The notes beneath the pieces are model-generated. The model made no database searches, was not told the DNA's origin, and was given only the letters and a program-made list of their open reading frames with translations. The translations under genes and the position numbers were made by a program. This document shows, one piece after another, positions 13,601 to 25,900 of a stretch of 64,000 nt of DNA (position 1 is the first letter of the stretch; every line of letters begins with the position of its first letter). The DNA lies in NCBI RefSeq assembly GCF_000208745.1, contig NC_030856.1, positions 2,936,105 to 3,000,104 on the forward strand, in the 5' to 3' direction. The stretch comes from Theobroma cacao (taxonomy: Eukaryota > Streptophyta > Magnoliopsida > Malvales > Malvaceae).

Positions 13601-14683
13601 GAAAGATGCAAATGAATCACCAAATTTTTTTTTTTGCAAATTGTGAGAATCTGAAATTTCCATACGAAATTCCCATGAAACATCAGGCCTTTAATAGCAA
13701 TAAACAAAATATGTAGAAGTGGAACTGGAAGGTAATTGACAACATTAAACTATCAGCTATATAGTATAAAATTACAAAAAGTAAGAACAAAATTACACAG
13801 AAAATCAGCCCAATTGCCACAATTAAAACTGTTTAAACAAAACATGGGCCTCTAGCTATATCATCACACAGATAATCTAATCTTCAGAAATCTCTCTTTC
13901 CTAGAAATTCACAAACCATGCTAACCATAAAATTAGCAGATTTACTATCCCAAAACAAATAAAAAGAACACCATACACAGAATTGTAAACACTACCAAGA
14001 AATTAATCTGGGAACTGCATTCATTAAGTCATTTAACTAGTTTCTGCTCTTAGAAAACCAATCTTTGCACCCATTTTATAATCCAACGAAATTACAGAAT
14101 ACAAAAATCAACTGTCACTTATTTCATTAATTCTAAAAACTTTACTCTTGTTATAAACATGTATGGACATGCAACATCAAAAACACCAAAGAATTGAAAA
14201 AACCCAGTTCAGAAATCATGAAGTAAGAGTAAAAACCTTCACCTTTCCTCTCTGAAATTGGATTGCTGCTGAGAATTGTCAGTGAGAGAACCAGAGAGAA
14301 GAATACAAGAAGAAGAATAAGTTTCCCAACAGTTTTTATTTGTAACCGATGATGTTTTAGTGAACATTGATGGTATAGAGACATTTGGTGGTTTGATTGC
14401 TGACGAAAGGCTGATATCATGCAAAGTTAAGTACACAACTGAACTGAAACTGCAACGAAAAATTTGCTGTCCCTTGGAACAATGATGGTAGTTAAGGAAA
14501 CTATTGCATGCACTTAGTTATAGAGAATTGTAAAGTGCATAAAAGATCTGGACCCTTGGATTATGATTTCAGTCAACATTAATCTATTGATGAAGTCCAT
14601 ATTTACTAAAGTTGGGCCTGGTGGTCTGGCTCAAAAATGAAAGATTTTTGTACTTTTGTTGTTGGGTTCTGGTGGGCTTTTCA
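10665..14683. other. Intergenic, F-box upstream region
   Basis: About 4 kb without a convincing coding region. An acceptor-like site at about 10739 (minus strand), donor-like sites near 11885 and 14240, and an open leader suggest untranslated first exons of the F-box gene, but I cannot fix them. No transposon features were recognised. Confidence 0.35.
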
Positions 14684-15160
14684 CTAAACAGTAAGCATAC
14701 TTAGCTTTCGTTGGCATTGTGAAGCCCTTGTATGAACATGCATGCCTTTTTCATATGCAGGAGATTCCTAACTCTATGAGTCAGAACAGAACTTTAGGTC
14801 AATGATTAGGAAGGCTGCAAATTTCCTCTGGAATTAAGAAGTTTCTACTTCTGTTAACTAAACAGTTAGCATACTTTCCTCTTGTAGACATTGTAAAGTC
14901 GTTGTATGATGATTTTAGACTTTTTTCATGAACATGGGTGCCTCTCTTATGTGCAGGAGATTCATAAATTTTACGAGTCTGGACAGAACTATAGGTAATT
15001 GATTACTCTGGAAAGGCAGTGGATTACCTTCGAAATGAAGAATCACTACTGCTGCTTACTAAACAGTAACCATACTTACCTCTTGTAGACATTGTAAGGT
15101 CCATTTTTGATGATTTTAGAGTTTATTCATAAAAATAGGTGCCTTTGGAGGAATCAGTGG
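14684..15160. repeat. Diverged tandem repeat, about 2.5 copies, 174-201 bp period
   Basis: The phrase ctaaacagtaagcatactta recurs with changes at 14684, 14858 and 15059. Each copy is followed by a shared stretch: an 'attgt(g/a)aag' segment, 'gatgattttaga' in the later copies, then 'tatgcaggagatt' or 'gtgcaggagatt' and 'gagtc(a/t)g(a)acagaact'. The third copy is cut short. No reading frame is conserved, so this looks like non-coding tandem duplication. Confidence 0.7.
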
Positions 15161-16409
15161 AAGCTACGAGCAGCAATAATATGCTTTGTTTTCCTGCATT
15201 TGCTTGGTAGGTTTTGTTAATTGTTTCCTTTGGCCCCAGAGGAGGTGATCATCATGTTGCCATTGATTTGATTTTGCAACATATCCGCACCAATCTTGCT
15301 GGGCATGACCTCTGCAAAATATATCCAGTCAACGTTTCAGGTCTATCTCAATGTTCTGTCTGTTACAACTTTGGTGCAACTGTTTTCATTATGCAGAGTA
15401 AAAGATACATGTTTTGTTATCTGCCATTGCTTGTTGCTAGAAAGCATAAAACTCTTCCTCTGTGTGTTAAATTCATGTCCAGCTCTTTCATATGTCATCT
15501 ACCCTAAAGTATCCAGGTCAATTGTCAGTGTACCATGATGACAGAAAGTTTCCACACTAATTGTAATAAGAGATTCCTGATTGGTAAAAAATGAGAGCTT
15601 GGCATGTCAGGATATTCTCTATTTCTTGAGACAAAAAATAAAAGATTAAATGAAAAAAAAAACTGCTGCACACAACTTGTTGAAAGTATCTCCCACTAGT
15701 ACAACTTTAAGGGACTGATTATTTGGTTCGACTTTCTATTTTTTCTAAAACATTAAATTCACAATTTGACTTTTGTGTTCTATCTTTCCTTACCTTGATA
15801 GCAAGTAACTTGTATATTAAGTAGTAGGTTAAGATATTGATAACAAATTTAACAATTTCATTCGGAGACTTGTTACCTTTCTCAATTCAAATATAAATTT
15901 TAAAAATACTAAGTCAATGTATGTATTTTAATTTTGTTGAAACATGTGCACTTTACAAGACAAATTTATGAGAACAAGTAATCCAATCTTTTCTAGGTGG
16001 GAAATAGACCAACTTTTATAGTTAATACATTATTATTATTATATGTATTATTGTCTTGTTCAGAGTAGTTCAGTCTGTAACTTGTACTGATATTTTATGG
16101 TGATCAAGATATGACACATTGAGTTGACACTGTTTAATGGAAGAAATTTGAAGTTGAAACCAACTACCTTTTTTTTTTCCTGAGTCTGAATTGAACTTGT
16201 CAACTTGAAACAGGTCTAACTCCTATGTGATGGAAGGAATTTAAAGTGGAAAATGTTGAAGGATATTGTTTTCCAGTGGCCCCTAAAAGTATGGGTCAAG
16301 TCAACTTGTTCACATTTGTAGCTACCATTGGGAAGCCTTAAAATTAAATAAAACACCCAAGATGAACCTTTGCTGGTTGTGTATGCTACCGGTACCAGAT
16401 ATTGAATCA
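15161..16409. other. Intergenic, upstream of ankyrin gene 1
   Basis: AT-rich sequence with no supported gene. Two overlapping frames of 80-97 codons near 15.2-15.5 kb resemble no family I know. The last few hundred bases should hold the promoter and leader of the ankyrin gene. Confidence 0.4.
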
Positions 16410-18600
16410 ATGGATCCAAGATTATACCAATCTGCCAAGTTGGGCCAAGTTGATTCCTTCAAACATCTTCTTCATCAAAATCCAGGCATACTTTCTAAGG
16501 TGACTCCCCAGGGAAACACAGCCCTCCATATTGCTGTGAAATTTGGACACAAGGGTATTGTCACTGAGATCTGTGGCCGGTGTGTTTCCCTCCTGATAAA
16601 GCAGAACTTAGATGGAGATACACCTCTACATATTGCTGCAAGGGCAGGTCATTTCTCTATACTTGATTTTCTGGTAAGAGCAATCTTCTCTTCATCGTGG
16701 GGAGGACGTGAAGATGAAATCATGGGCAAGTTTGGGATTCTGAGCATGGGAAACAGGGAGAACAGCACCGTTTTGCATGAGGCTGTCAGGAATGGTCATC
16801 TTTGTGTGGTTCAGCTCTTGCTGAAGGTTGATCCTAAGTTGGCTTCTTTAGAAAATTCCGCTGGTGAATCGCCTTTATATCTTGCTGCTAGAGAAGGAAT
16901 GCTAGAGATAGTGAATGAAATTCTGACATCAACTACGGCCCCAGCTCATGGAGGTTCAGAAGGCCAAACAGCTTTGCATGCTGCTGTGATTGAGAGGCAT
17001 CATGGTAATTTTCATGTTTGGCTCATTTAGCTAGTACTTAGAACTTGACACATTAACATTGTAGTTTCTGCTGTTTCACAACTCCTGAAATTCTAGTTTC
17101 TGTACTAAAACAGATACTGTAGATTTCTAGAGCTGCTAACTATTTCCTCTTGATGGAGCATCTGATTTCTTTCTTTTGTTTAGGCTTTTATGGAGTAATT
17201 CATATCCTCCCATAAGTACACTCATGTGATTAAACTATTAAAATTCTGTTTATCTTAAGAAAGTTTGTGTGTAAATGTAAGGTATCATGCAAGTCCTCCT
17301 AAGAGCCAAACCAGAGCTGATCAGAGAAGTTGACCATCATGGCAGAACCTGTCTCTACTATGCAGCATCTCTAGGAGACAATAACACAGTGAAACAATTA
17401 CTGGAACTTGATAATACTGTTGCATATGTATTGGACAAACATGGTCACTCACCACTTCATGTTGCGGCTAGCAGCGGTCATGTTAACATTATAAAGGAGC
17501 TTATTCGACATTGTCCAGATTCTGCAGAACTTGTTGATTTATGTGGGCGTAATGCTCTTCATGCTGCCATCCTTAGTGGGAAAGGTAATGTCATCAGGTA
17601 TATGCTAGAAACAGCAGAAACAGAGGGGCTCATAAACCAACCTGATGAGGATGGAAATACACCTTTGCATCTGGCCACTATGGGAAGGAAAACTTGGATT
17701 GTGCGGTACTTGATATGGGATAAAAGAGTGGATCGAAGAGCCAAGAACAAAAAGGGCCAAACTGCCTTTGATATTGATCATTCAATCAGAGAATCATGTC
17801 TCACAGTTCCCACAGTAAGTAGATCTTTGGCTAGCTATAATGTTTTTATGAGAAATTGGCACGCAATGCACTGCTTTAATCTTGTCAGTCACTTCTAGCT
17901 GCTGTTATATGCAAGACTAATTCATTCCCCATAATTGTTGATGAAGCTTCACACGTGCTGTCTGAAAATTTTGATCACTATTAAATTGCAGAAGACAGTT
18001 TCAATCATATGGAGAAAATTCAGCTCCCCACCTACTTGGAATATTAGAGAAAACATTCCTCCAAGTGCAAACCAAGAAGCAGAAGATGCCAAAATGCAGT
18101 CTTATAAGCAAATGGGTCAAACCCTCCTGATGGTAACAACTTTAATCACAACTGTTACATTTGCGGCAGCATTCACAATGCCTGGTGGCTACAGCCAGAA
18201 TGGTCCAAACCAAGGCCTGGCGCTTCTAAATGCAAGCAAAACCCTTGGATTGTTTGTCATCTACGATATTATTGCAATGACCTGTTCGACAACAGCTGCT
18301 TGCCTCATATTTTGGGGAGCTATCAGTAGCAAAGAATCCTACCCATTTTACCTAGCATTGGCCTCATTTCTTACATACATAGCACTACAATCGACTGCAG
18401 GAGCCTTCATGACAGGCATTATTGCTGTTTTGCCTCATCACGATTATATTGACACTATGGCTGTTATAGTAGCCATTGCTTTCAATATTATCACATGCCT
18501 GTTTCTTTTCCAGTTGCTTCAGATTTTTTATATCTCTGAAGTTTCCCAGTTCTTCATTTCTCATCTTTATAAGCTCAAGTTGAGAAAAATAAACAAATGA
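16410..18600 (+). CDS. Ankyrin repeat protein with PGG membrane domain (ACD6/ITN1-like)
   Basis: A predicted membrane protein of the plant ANK-PGG family, whose known members (ACD6, ITN1) act in defence and stress signalling. Three exons join in phase: 16410-17004, 17282-17814 and 17992-18600, giving 578 aa. At least seven ankyrin repeats are visible (GNTALHIAVKFGH, GDTPLHIAARAGH, NSTVLHEAVRNGH, GESPLYLAAREGM, GRTCLYYAASLGD, GHSPLHVAASSGH, GNTPLHLATMGRK). The PGG domain follows (FAAAFTMPGGYSQNGPNQG) with about four hydrophobic segments. The start at MDPRLYQSAKLGQ matches the usual beginning of the family; an in-frame ATG at 16362 would add 16 residues. The acceptor at 17280-17281 has a poor pyrimidine tract. 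The C terminus is short and basic. I see no damage. Confidence 0.88.
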
Positions 18601-19995
18601 TTGAGAGGAAAACATTGTTCATCTCATACTCCACTGTTCCTATAGAATGGATATGGATCCTCAGTTGCTAGCATTGGTTTCATGCTGCGCAAGAAGAGAA
18701 GTAAAAGAGAAAATCTTGCGGACTTCAAGGAAATGGTTGATCTCTCACCTTGATTCTAAAATGGAACTGGTACAGACAATGGAAGCTCAAAACTTAGGCG
18801 GTCCAGGGGGATGACATCCATTACCATGTGTGTCATCTTGTGTTAATGTAACAAAGCAGAGGATATGAAGCAGAAAACTAGAGTAGAGATTTAACAAAGA
18901 GTCATTCTTCTTCATTAAGATAACACAGAGGTTATAGACTCTGTTGTACAAGATGAACACTTGTAACCAAGCTTAACAAGTGTTAAACAAGCTTACATGC
19001 AATCTTACACGTCATGGGACAGCACTAAGATGGTATTAACTCTAAAGAACAGTACAACGAAGCAAACTGATAAAAGCAAGTAAACTAAGATGAATAAAAA
19101 AAAACATTCACTAGCTGCAGCAGCAATGCAAGTATTACAACTTTAACTTCTTGAACATGGAGGAAAATGTTCACTTGGAAAATGAAAACCATTGTACCAT
19201 GTCGAAGAAAGGAGAGGTCAATTTGCTAGTAGAAAACATATGTAACAGGTCCTAATTCATTTGCGCTGTTGAGTGGATTAGTTCATTGAACATGATTTTG
19301 TTATCAGGAAACAAAGTAGAAATGACTGTTTTCTGAAATCTTGACTGTTTCAGACCTCTAAGAGAGTACTAATTCATACATTGGCTGCAACTTGCATTGA
19401 TGTAAAGGCATTGATTCATCAAAGAGAGATTGTTGAAAAGAACTGAATCAAAGTTATCATGTTAGTATGGGTAGGAAAACTATAAGTTTGATAAAAGAAA
19501 ACCAAAACACATAAGAACAAGGCAAGATTCAGGTAAACTATTGTCTATTGCTTGTGAACTACAGCATGTCCAAAGCACTAAAGCAGAATGCTAATACAAG
19601 TCTATGATCAAAAGACTCCTTTTGGCCCAATACTGAACAACATCTTACAGAAAACCCAAACTTTTGATCAACCTAAACAATATCCCCCTAAACCCCCTGC
19701 TGTTGACACCAAAAGCACTTCTTAAAGTTCTGTTTTATTGTTCCTTGGTTTTATTTAAGAAATGAATAAAAATTCATACTGGGTTTTATTAAAGTTTTGA
19801 TATTTTTAATTATTTGGTTTTTTTATTTAACAAATATGGATTATAACCAGAAAATCCTTTGATTAAAAAAAAAAAAGAGGCAAAAAACACTTTTTAAAAA
19901 TTTTGATAAATAAAAAACAGTTACAGCAACAAAAACCCAAAACCCTTTCCTTTCCCCTCCACCTTCACCTCCAAGGGCGGGGCGGGCTCTCTCAA
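18601..19995. other. Intergenic between ankyrin gene 1 and PPR gene
   Basis: It starts with probable 3' untranslated sequence of the ankyrin gene. A 55-codon frame at 18647-18814 begins MDMDPQ but has no recognisable homology. Short A-rich and T-rich runs occur near 19.74-19.9 kb. The PPR promoter and leader should lie in the last few hundred bases. Confidence 0.4.
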
Positions 19996-22900
19996 ATGAC
20001 AGTTTCGAAAGCCAAAACCCTGAGCTCTCTCTTTCGAGCTGCTAAAAAAGCTACTAAAAATTCTTCTACTTCCTCTTCCTCCTCCTCCTCTTTAGACGCC
20101 CGTGACAAATCTCTAAAAGAGTTCGTTTCCTCGCTTGACACTTCATCATTATCTTCCCCCGCTTCTTTCTCCAAACGTTCACCTATAGCTATCAAGAAAC
20201 CAACCGATGGTAGCCTCTTCAACCTGTTGCGTGACTCTGCTTCACTCTCTGGTTTGTTTTTAATTGTTGGCTCTTTTTATCTTGGTTTTCTGGATTCTGG
20301 TTTTGTTTTTTTTGTGTTGTTTTGCTATCTGGATATTAGAGGATTCAGTTAAAAGTTTTTGTTTTTTTTGAGAGGAAAATGTTGTTTTTGCTTTTTGGAT
20401 TCCGAATTTTGGAGAATTTAGCGAAGTGGGTAAGTCTAAAGTGAGTTTTTTTTTTGGTTCTGGGTATTGGAAAATTCATTGAAATATGTAGCTTTTAAGT
20501 GAAACATGAAGTTTTTTTTTTTTTGAATTCTGTGTTTTGTTCTTTCTGTTGGTTTAGTTTCTTTGTAGTAGAGAATTCAGTCAAAATCTTTTGTTTCTAA
20601 GTGAAAAATGTAGCTTTCTGGATTTTGGTTTTGGTTTGTTGTGTTGGTTTGGTTTCTGGTTAGTGGAGAATTCAGTGAAATGTATCATTTTTTCGTGAAA
20701 AAACTGAAGTCTTGATTAAGTTGTGTTTAATGCAGAGGATTCAATGAACGAATTAACACAAGAGGTATCTTCTTTACTTTGCGGTAAGTGTTTGTTAGTA
20801 GTAGCGTGTGAATTAAGGTGTACTTACTTTTCTCTCCGACAGAAGAAATAGGTGAAATTTGAATGTCCCAGTGCATGCTTAATTGAATGAGTCCATTTTT
20901 ACCTTTTATGTGATCAGAGATTTTAACTGCAAATGGATAGCATCAAGAAGAATGCTCGAAAATTTACTCATTGGTTATGCAAATTCAAATATATTGTATT
21001 TGCGTATGAACACCAAACAAGTAGAATGTTTTCCTGTTTTACTTTTGTAAGGTAATATGTTCACTGGATGCTAACTTACTTAATGATTTCTGAGACTGCA
21101 AGTAAGCTGCTATTATCATCCAAATTAATATTTTACTTGCATATGGATTTTATACAAGTAGAATATGTTCCTTAATTAAAATATGAATTGAAATCTTAAG
21201 TTTGCAGTTATTTACCTTCTTAAATCGATAAATTGAAAACTTAAATTTTTTTTCTTTCTTATTTTTGCAAAAGGAAAAGCATTTTTGGGTCCCTTATTGT
21301 GGATTAAGTCCTGTGTTCTATTCTGTGTGTAGATGGTTCTGTGAACAGTTCAAAGGACTCAGGGAGAGCATTGACCATACCATGGCTATCAATGTCTAAC
21401 AATAAAACATCACTCATGCAGAAAGAAGTTTCACGTGAAAGGAAACAGAAATGGGTTTTCAAGACAAGCCAGGTTATTCGATTTAACCGGTTAATAAAGA
21501 TGTGTGGAGATAAATTGGGGACAAAAGCTACGATGGAGGTATTTGATAAATTAGGAAGAGAAACTGGTTTGAAAGAGTACAATGCATTAATAGAACTTTG
21601 CTTGGAGAACGCTAGGACCAGTGATGATGAAGATGTTGCGTTAGAACATATTTCTGAGGCTTTTAGAACCTTCAAAAAAATGAGGGAACGAGGATTTCAG
21701 GTAGAAGAGGAAACTATTGGTCCATTCCTTATGTATTTTATTGATAGGGGAATGGTAGAAGAGTTCTTTTTTTTCTGTGGACCTATCAAAGATGGGAACC
21801 CGAGTTTGCTTCCTAGATTAGGTTACTATGAGATGTTGTTGTGGATAGGAGTCAATAATGAAAAAAAGATTCAAGAACTTTGTAATTATATTGCGGCTAC
21901 TGATGGGATAGATGATTTTGAATTAAAAGGTATGGAGCGAGGTTCTAATGTCTGTATCGTCTTGTAAGTAATTTTCTAATGATTTTTAATTGAATATATC
22001 AAATTTTTTTTGCCAGGTAAGCTTTTCTCTTCCTTCTCTTTTTCCTGGGAGGGTTAGGGATGTGATTTTACCATTATTGAGCTTGCAACATTTGTTCTTC
22101 TCTTGCAGAAAACTATTTGTTAGCACTTTGTGAAAGTGGTAGGAAGGAGGACCTCATGCAACTGTTAGAGATTATTGATATAAAAAGAATTTCATCTGTG
22201 AACAAAGTTGCAAATATCTTTAAGTCATTGGGAAGACTTTCATTGGAGTCATTTGCTGAGAAGTTCCTTTTGGCATTCAAAAGCTGTGGTATGCTCATGA
22301 TATACTCATGTTTTTCTCTAATGTGTTAGGCTCCTCAATCTTGTCTGGTAAAGTTATTGGTGACAACTGATAACTGATCTGATTCTCTACTCAAGATGAT
22401 AACTGATTTGTATCTTTGAAACTGTAAATATTCAAAAATTACATTTTCATTGTTAAGGAGTAGCACTTTCTAAGGCAATTAATTTCATGGTGATGTCCAA
22501 GTTGGGTTTGGTGCATGCATAATTGCGGTTTCTACTATCATGTATAAAGCATGTGATTCGGGTTTTGTAACTTTAGTTCTTATGAAACACTTTAAGTTCT
22601 GATGAAAGATTACATATTTGACAAAATTTTGCATCTGGTCTTTTATGCATTTTAATATGGTAAATTTAATAATGCAGATTATGGAATGGAGAATATCTCA
22701 AGGCTCATACTTAGTTATGCTAGTAGCATTCCTAATTTAAAGGTGAGGAATTTCTCATGAAAGCTGCTTGTAATTTCCTTCAGGCCATGATTCTATGAAA
22801 CACATGCAGTTTGCCTGTTTGTTAAAAGGTAACATTTAATTTTGCCTTTTAGTGTATGGCACCTGAAACTCTGTTAGGAATATAGTGTTCTGACAATTGG

Positions 22901-25900
22901 TGACCATATAATTTCACCTGGTCGTTTGCATGGGAAGTAGGGAACTCAATGCTGTGAAACTAACTAGACCTCAAGTTGGTTGAAACAACCTTGAGATAGA
23001 AAAACTGGTAAAAACTAAAGATACGTTTTTGGCTCTGCAATTGCTTATGTATCTTTTTAGTATCATAGGCTTCTTTTCCAGAAGCATAATCTTTTCTGCC
23101 CTTATCTTTTTTTTTTTTTGAAAATTCAGATGTATAATAGGAACAGAGGTAGCAAAAGACCACCTCTATTAGCTTACAAAAGGATTTTGTTCTGTTTTAC
23201 ACAATTGAGTAAAACAGTTCAAAATCTCCTCACATGGCTTCTCCTAGAGATTTTATACCCGTGTAATTCCCTAATCATCTGTACAACAAAAATATTGTGA
23301 TCACATAAATACTCCTCTGATGCAAGATGTCATCCCCAGTTGACCATGACTCATAAATTAACAGCCCACACCCTGCACATACATACAAAAACCATATGCA
23401 GACCCCCCAAGCCAGCTGGTGTAAAACCAAAAGCAAATAGAAAGCCCCTCCGGTAACCTGCATTTACAAACATAACAGCAACAGCCTCACCAAACCAGAG
23501 AATATCTGTACAAAAATTGAGACAATGCATTTGAGCCTTAGAACCAAAACACAGCCATTTAATCCATCACTTGTAGAAAGTCCTCATTGCATTGAACTCC
23601 TGATTTCACCAGGCTATCCGCCAGTTGATTGTTTTTTCTAAATGTGTGTCTCACCTCCCAGCTTCTAACATCCTTTTTTAACCTTTCAATGTGAAGTATC
23701 CACTTCCTTAGCCTCCATGGGACATCTTTAGGGTTATTGACCCACTTAGCCACGTTTGTCGCATCACTTGCCACAATTAAAGTGTGTGTTTGCCACCATT
23801 TAGATGAGATGAAGATCAAGAAAGCCTATCTAATTGCCATTACTTCTGCCAAATTTGAGTCATCCACCCCAATAGCTTTAGAGAAGATGATTTTTACATC
23901 ACTCCTCTCATCCCTCCTCACCCCTCCGATCCCTGCCTCCCCAGGACAGCCTTTTGCTCCTCCATCTACATTAAATTTCATTTCCCCACCAGCTGGCGCC
24001 TTCCAATCCTCAACCGTTCTGCTCTTCTTAGAAGCTGCTAGTACTACCCCCAAAGATGGTTTCCTAAATGTGTCCAGCACCACCCCATATTCTTTGGGCC
24101 GTTTTGCCTTTGCCCAGGTTGCCGCCCTCAACTTACTTAACTCACAAACCTGATCCCAATCCCCGTTGTCGATCATTTTGAGATTTATGAGGTGATATGC
24201 TCTCTTTCTTGTTGATGCTTAAAACTATTGATTACATCTTGGTTGTCAGCAATCTTGTTTGTAAATGTTTGTTGCCAGTAGGTCCTTTTAACTATAAATT
24301 GAAATTGGGAGTTCAGAAGGTTCTCTGTTATGAAATTAAGTCGATTTCTTGTCTTGTAGCTTCTTATTCAATTTTATTAGTTTATGTCTGTTTACACTTG
24401 TTGTTGTCTTTCGTAGGTTGAGGATACTTTTCTGAAATTCAAAAGCTTTCACAAAAAATTCAAGATAATACCTTCGTCTGCATCATATGAGATGCTCATT
24501 ACCTATTGCTGTGATTTCCACAAGGTATGACCAAATTTTTTCAGTAAAAGGAGCAAAAAGACCAAATTTTAAGTCTTTTGGGACAAGTGTGTCATTTAAA
24601 TTGCTCTAATGCGATTGCCTCTTTCATTTAGTACTAAATAACTTTCTAAAGAAACTTTTGATGGTAAAATCTTGTGGGATTTATACCTGGGTTTTGTAAG
24701 GTCCTAACTAGAGATAGGGGAGCTTTAAGGGATGGGTTAGGTGACTTCCTATTGTGTAGCCAAATCTTTGGGCCCTAGAAGACAAGATAAGAGCGGTTAT
24801 TTTATGCATTTTAACATAATTAATGTTTCATTTATTGTATTGCAGGTGCATGTCGCCCTTGACCTGGTCAATGAGATGTGTGAACTGGGTTTGAGCTTGC
24901 CTATAGAGACGCTGCATCGCATATTGTATGCTAGTGAGGAGAGCTATGAGTTTCATTTGGTACGATATATCAAACATTCAAACTCTATTCTACTTTATTG
25001 TTTTCTTTAAGTACCACACACACACACACACATATGTATATATTAGTCTCATAGGTTCATTCATCAAATATATTTACTCAATTAAAATGTAATAAAGTTG
25101 TCTTATGTTTTAGTGACTTTGTTTGTTAGAATTTGATATTGCTTAAGATTAAAGGCAAAGGGCTTTGATTCATTCTGAAAAATTACCCCGGGCATTGTTG
25201 GTCCATCGAATTATTCAGATTCTCTTGTCATTGATTTTTTGCTAGTATGATAATTTTTGTTTATTTTGACCCTTTTCTTTTCTTTTCATTTTATTTCATT
25301 GTAAGGTTCGGCAAATTTATTCAGTGATTTGCCTCCATAATTTGAAGCCAAACAGTGAGACCTTCAGGAGTATGATAAGTTTGAGTGTGAAAATGAAAGA
25401 TGTAAGTTGCAATCCGGTTCCCCTCTCTCTGTTGTCTCTCTTGCGTGCAAGCATGTGCTGTATGTCAATGTTTTACTTTCATTTTATTTCTACACTGTCC
25501 TGTACCAAACTAATTTGTCCAATGGTTGAAAGCTTAATTATGTGATTTTATATATTCTTTTCTACTCAATGCAGTTTGAAGGTGCATATGCAATGCTCAA
25601 TGACATGAAGAAAATGAAAGTGATGCCTACAGCTAGTATTTACAATGCTATAATGGCAGGATATTTTCGAGAGGTAAGTTTTTCAGCATCTTGAATGTTC
25701 TCACTATTTTATTTCTTTTTTTTTTCCTATTCTTTCTAGTTTGGGGAAACTCGTATTCTTTATTACAAATTTGTAGTTTGGTCCTTGGTCTATGCATGAC
25801 TGCATGAGTTATGGCACTGTTCTTACTGCCATATGTCTCAAGGTTGTGAGAAAAGAGAGTGTGAATGATAAGTTGCCTTTTATGTATACTCTTCTCTTGC

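Noticed and set aside
14151..14436. Two overlapping minus-strand frames of 89 and 65 codons
   Set aside because: They read different phases of the same DNA and lack any motif; an untranslated first exon of the F-box gene is more likely.
15214..15538. Overlapping 97- and 80-codon plus-strand frames
   Set aside because: Neither shows a family motif, the two overlap in different frames, and there is no support from splicing or context.
18647..18814. 55-codon frame after ankyrin gene 1
   Set aside because: Starts well (MDMDPQ) but shows no homology; more likely 3' untranslated sequence.
23107..24416. RNase H frame as a PPR exon or an independent gene
   Set aside because: It is on the opposite strand, ends in a poly(A) tail signature, carries a stop, and the PPR reading phase closes without it.
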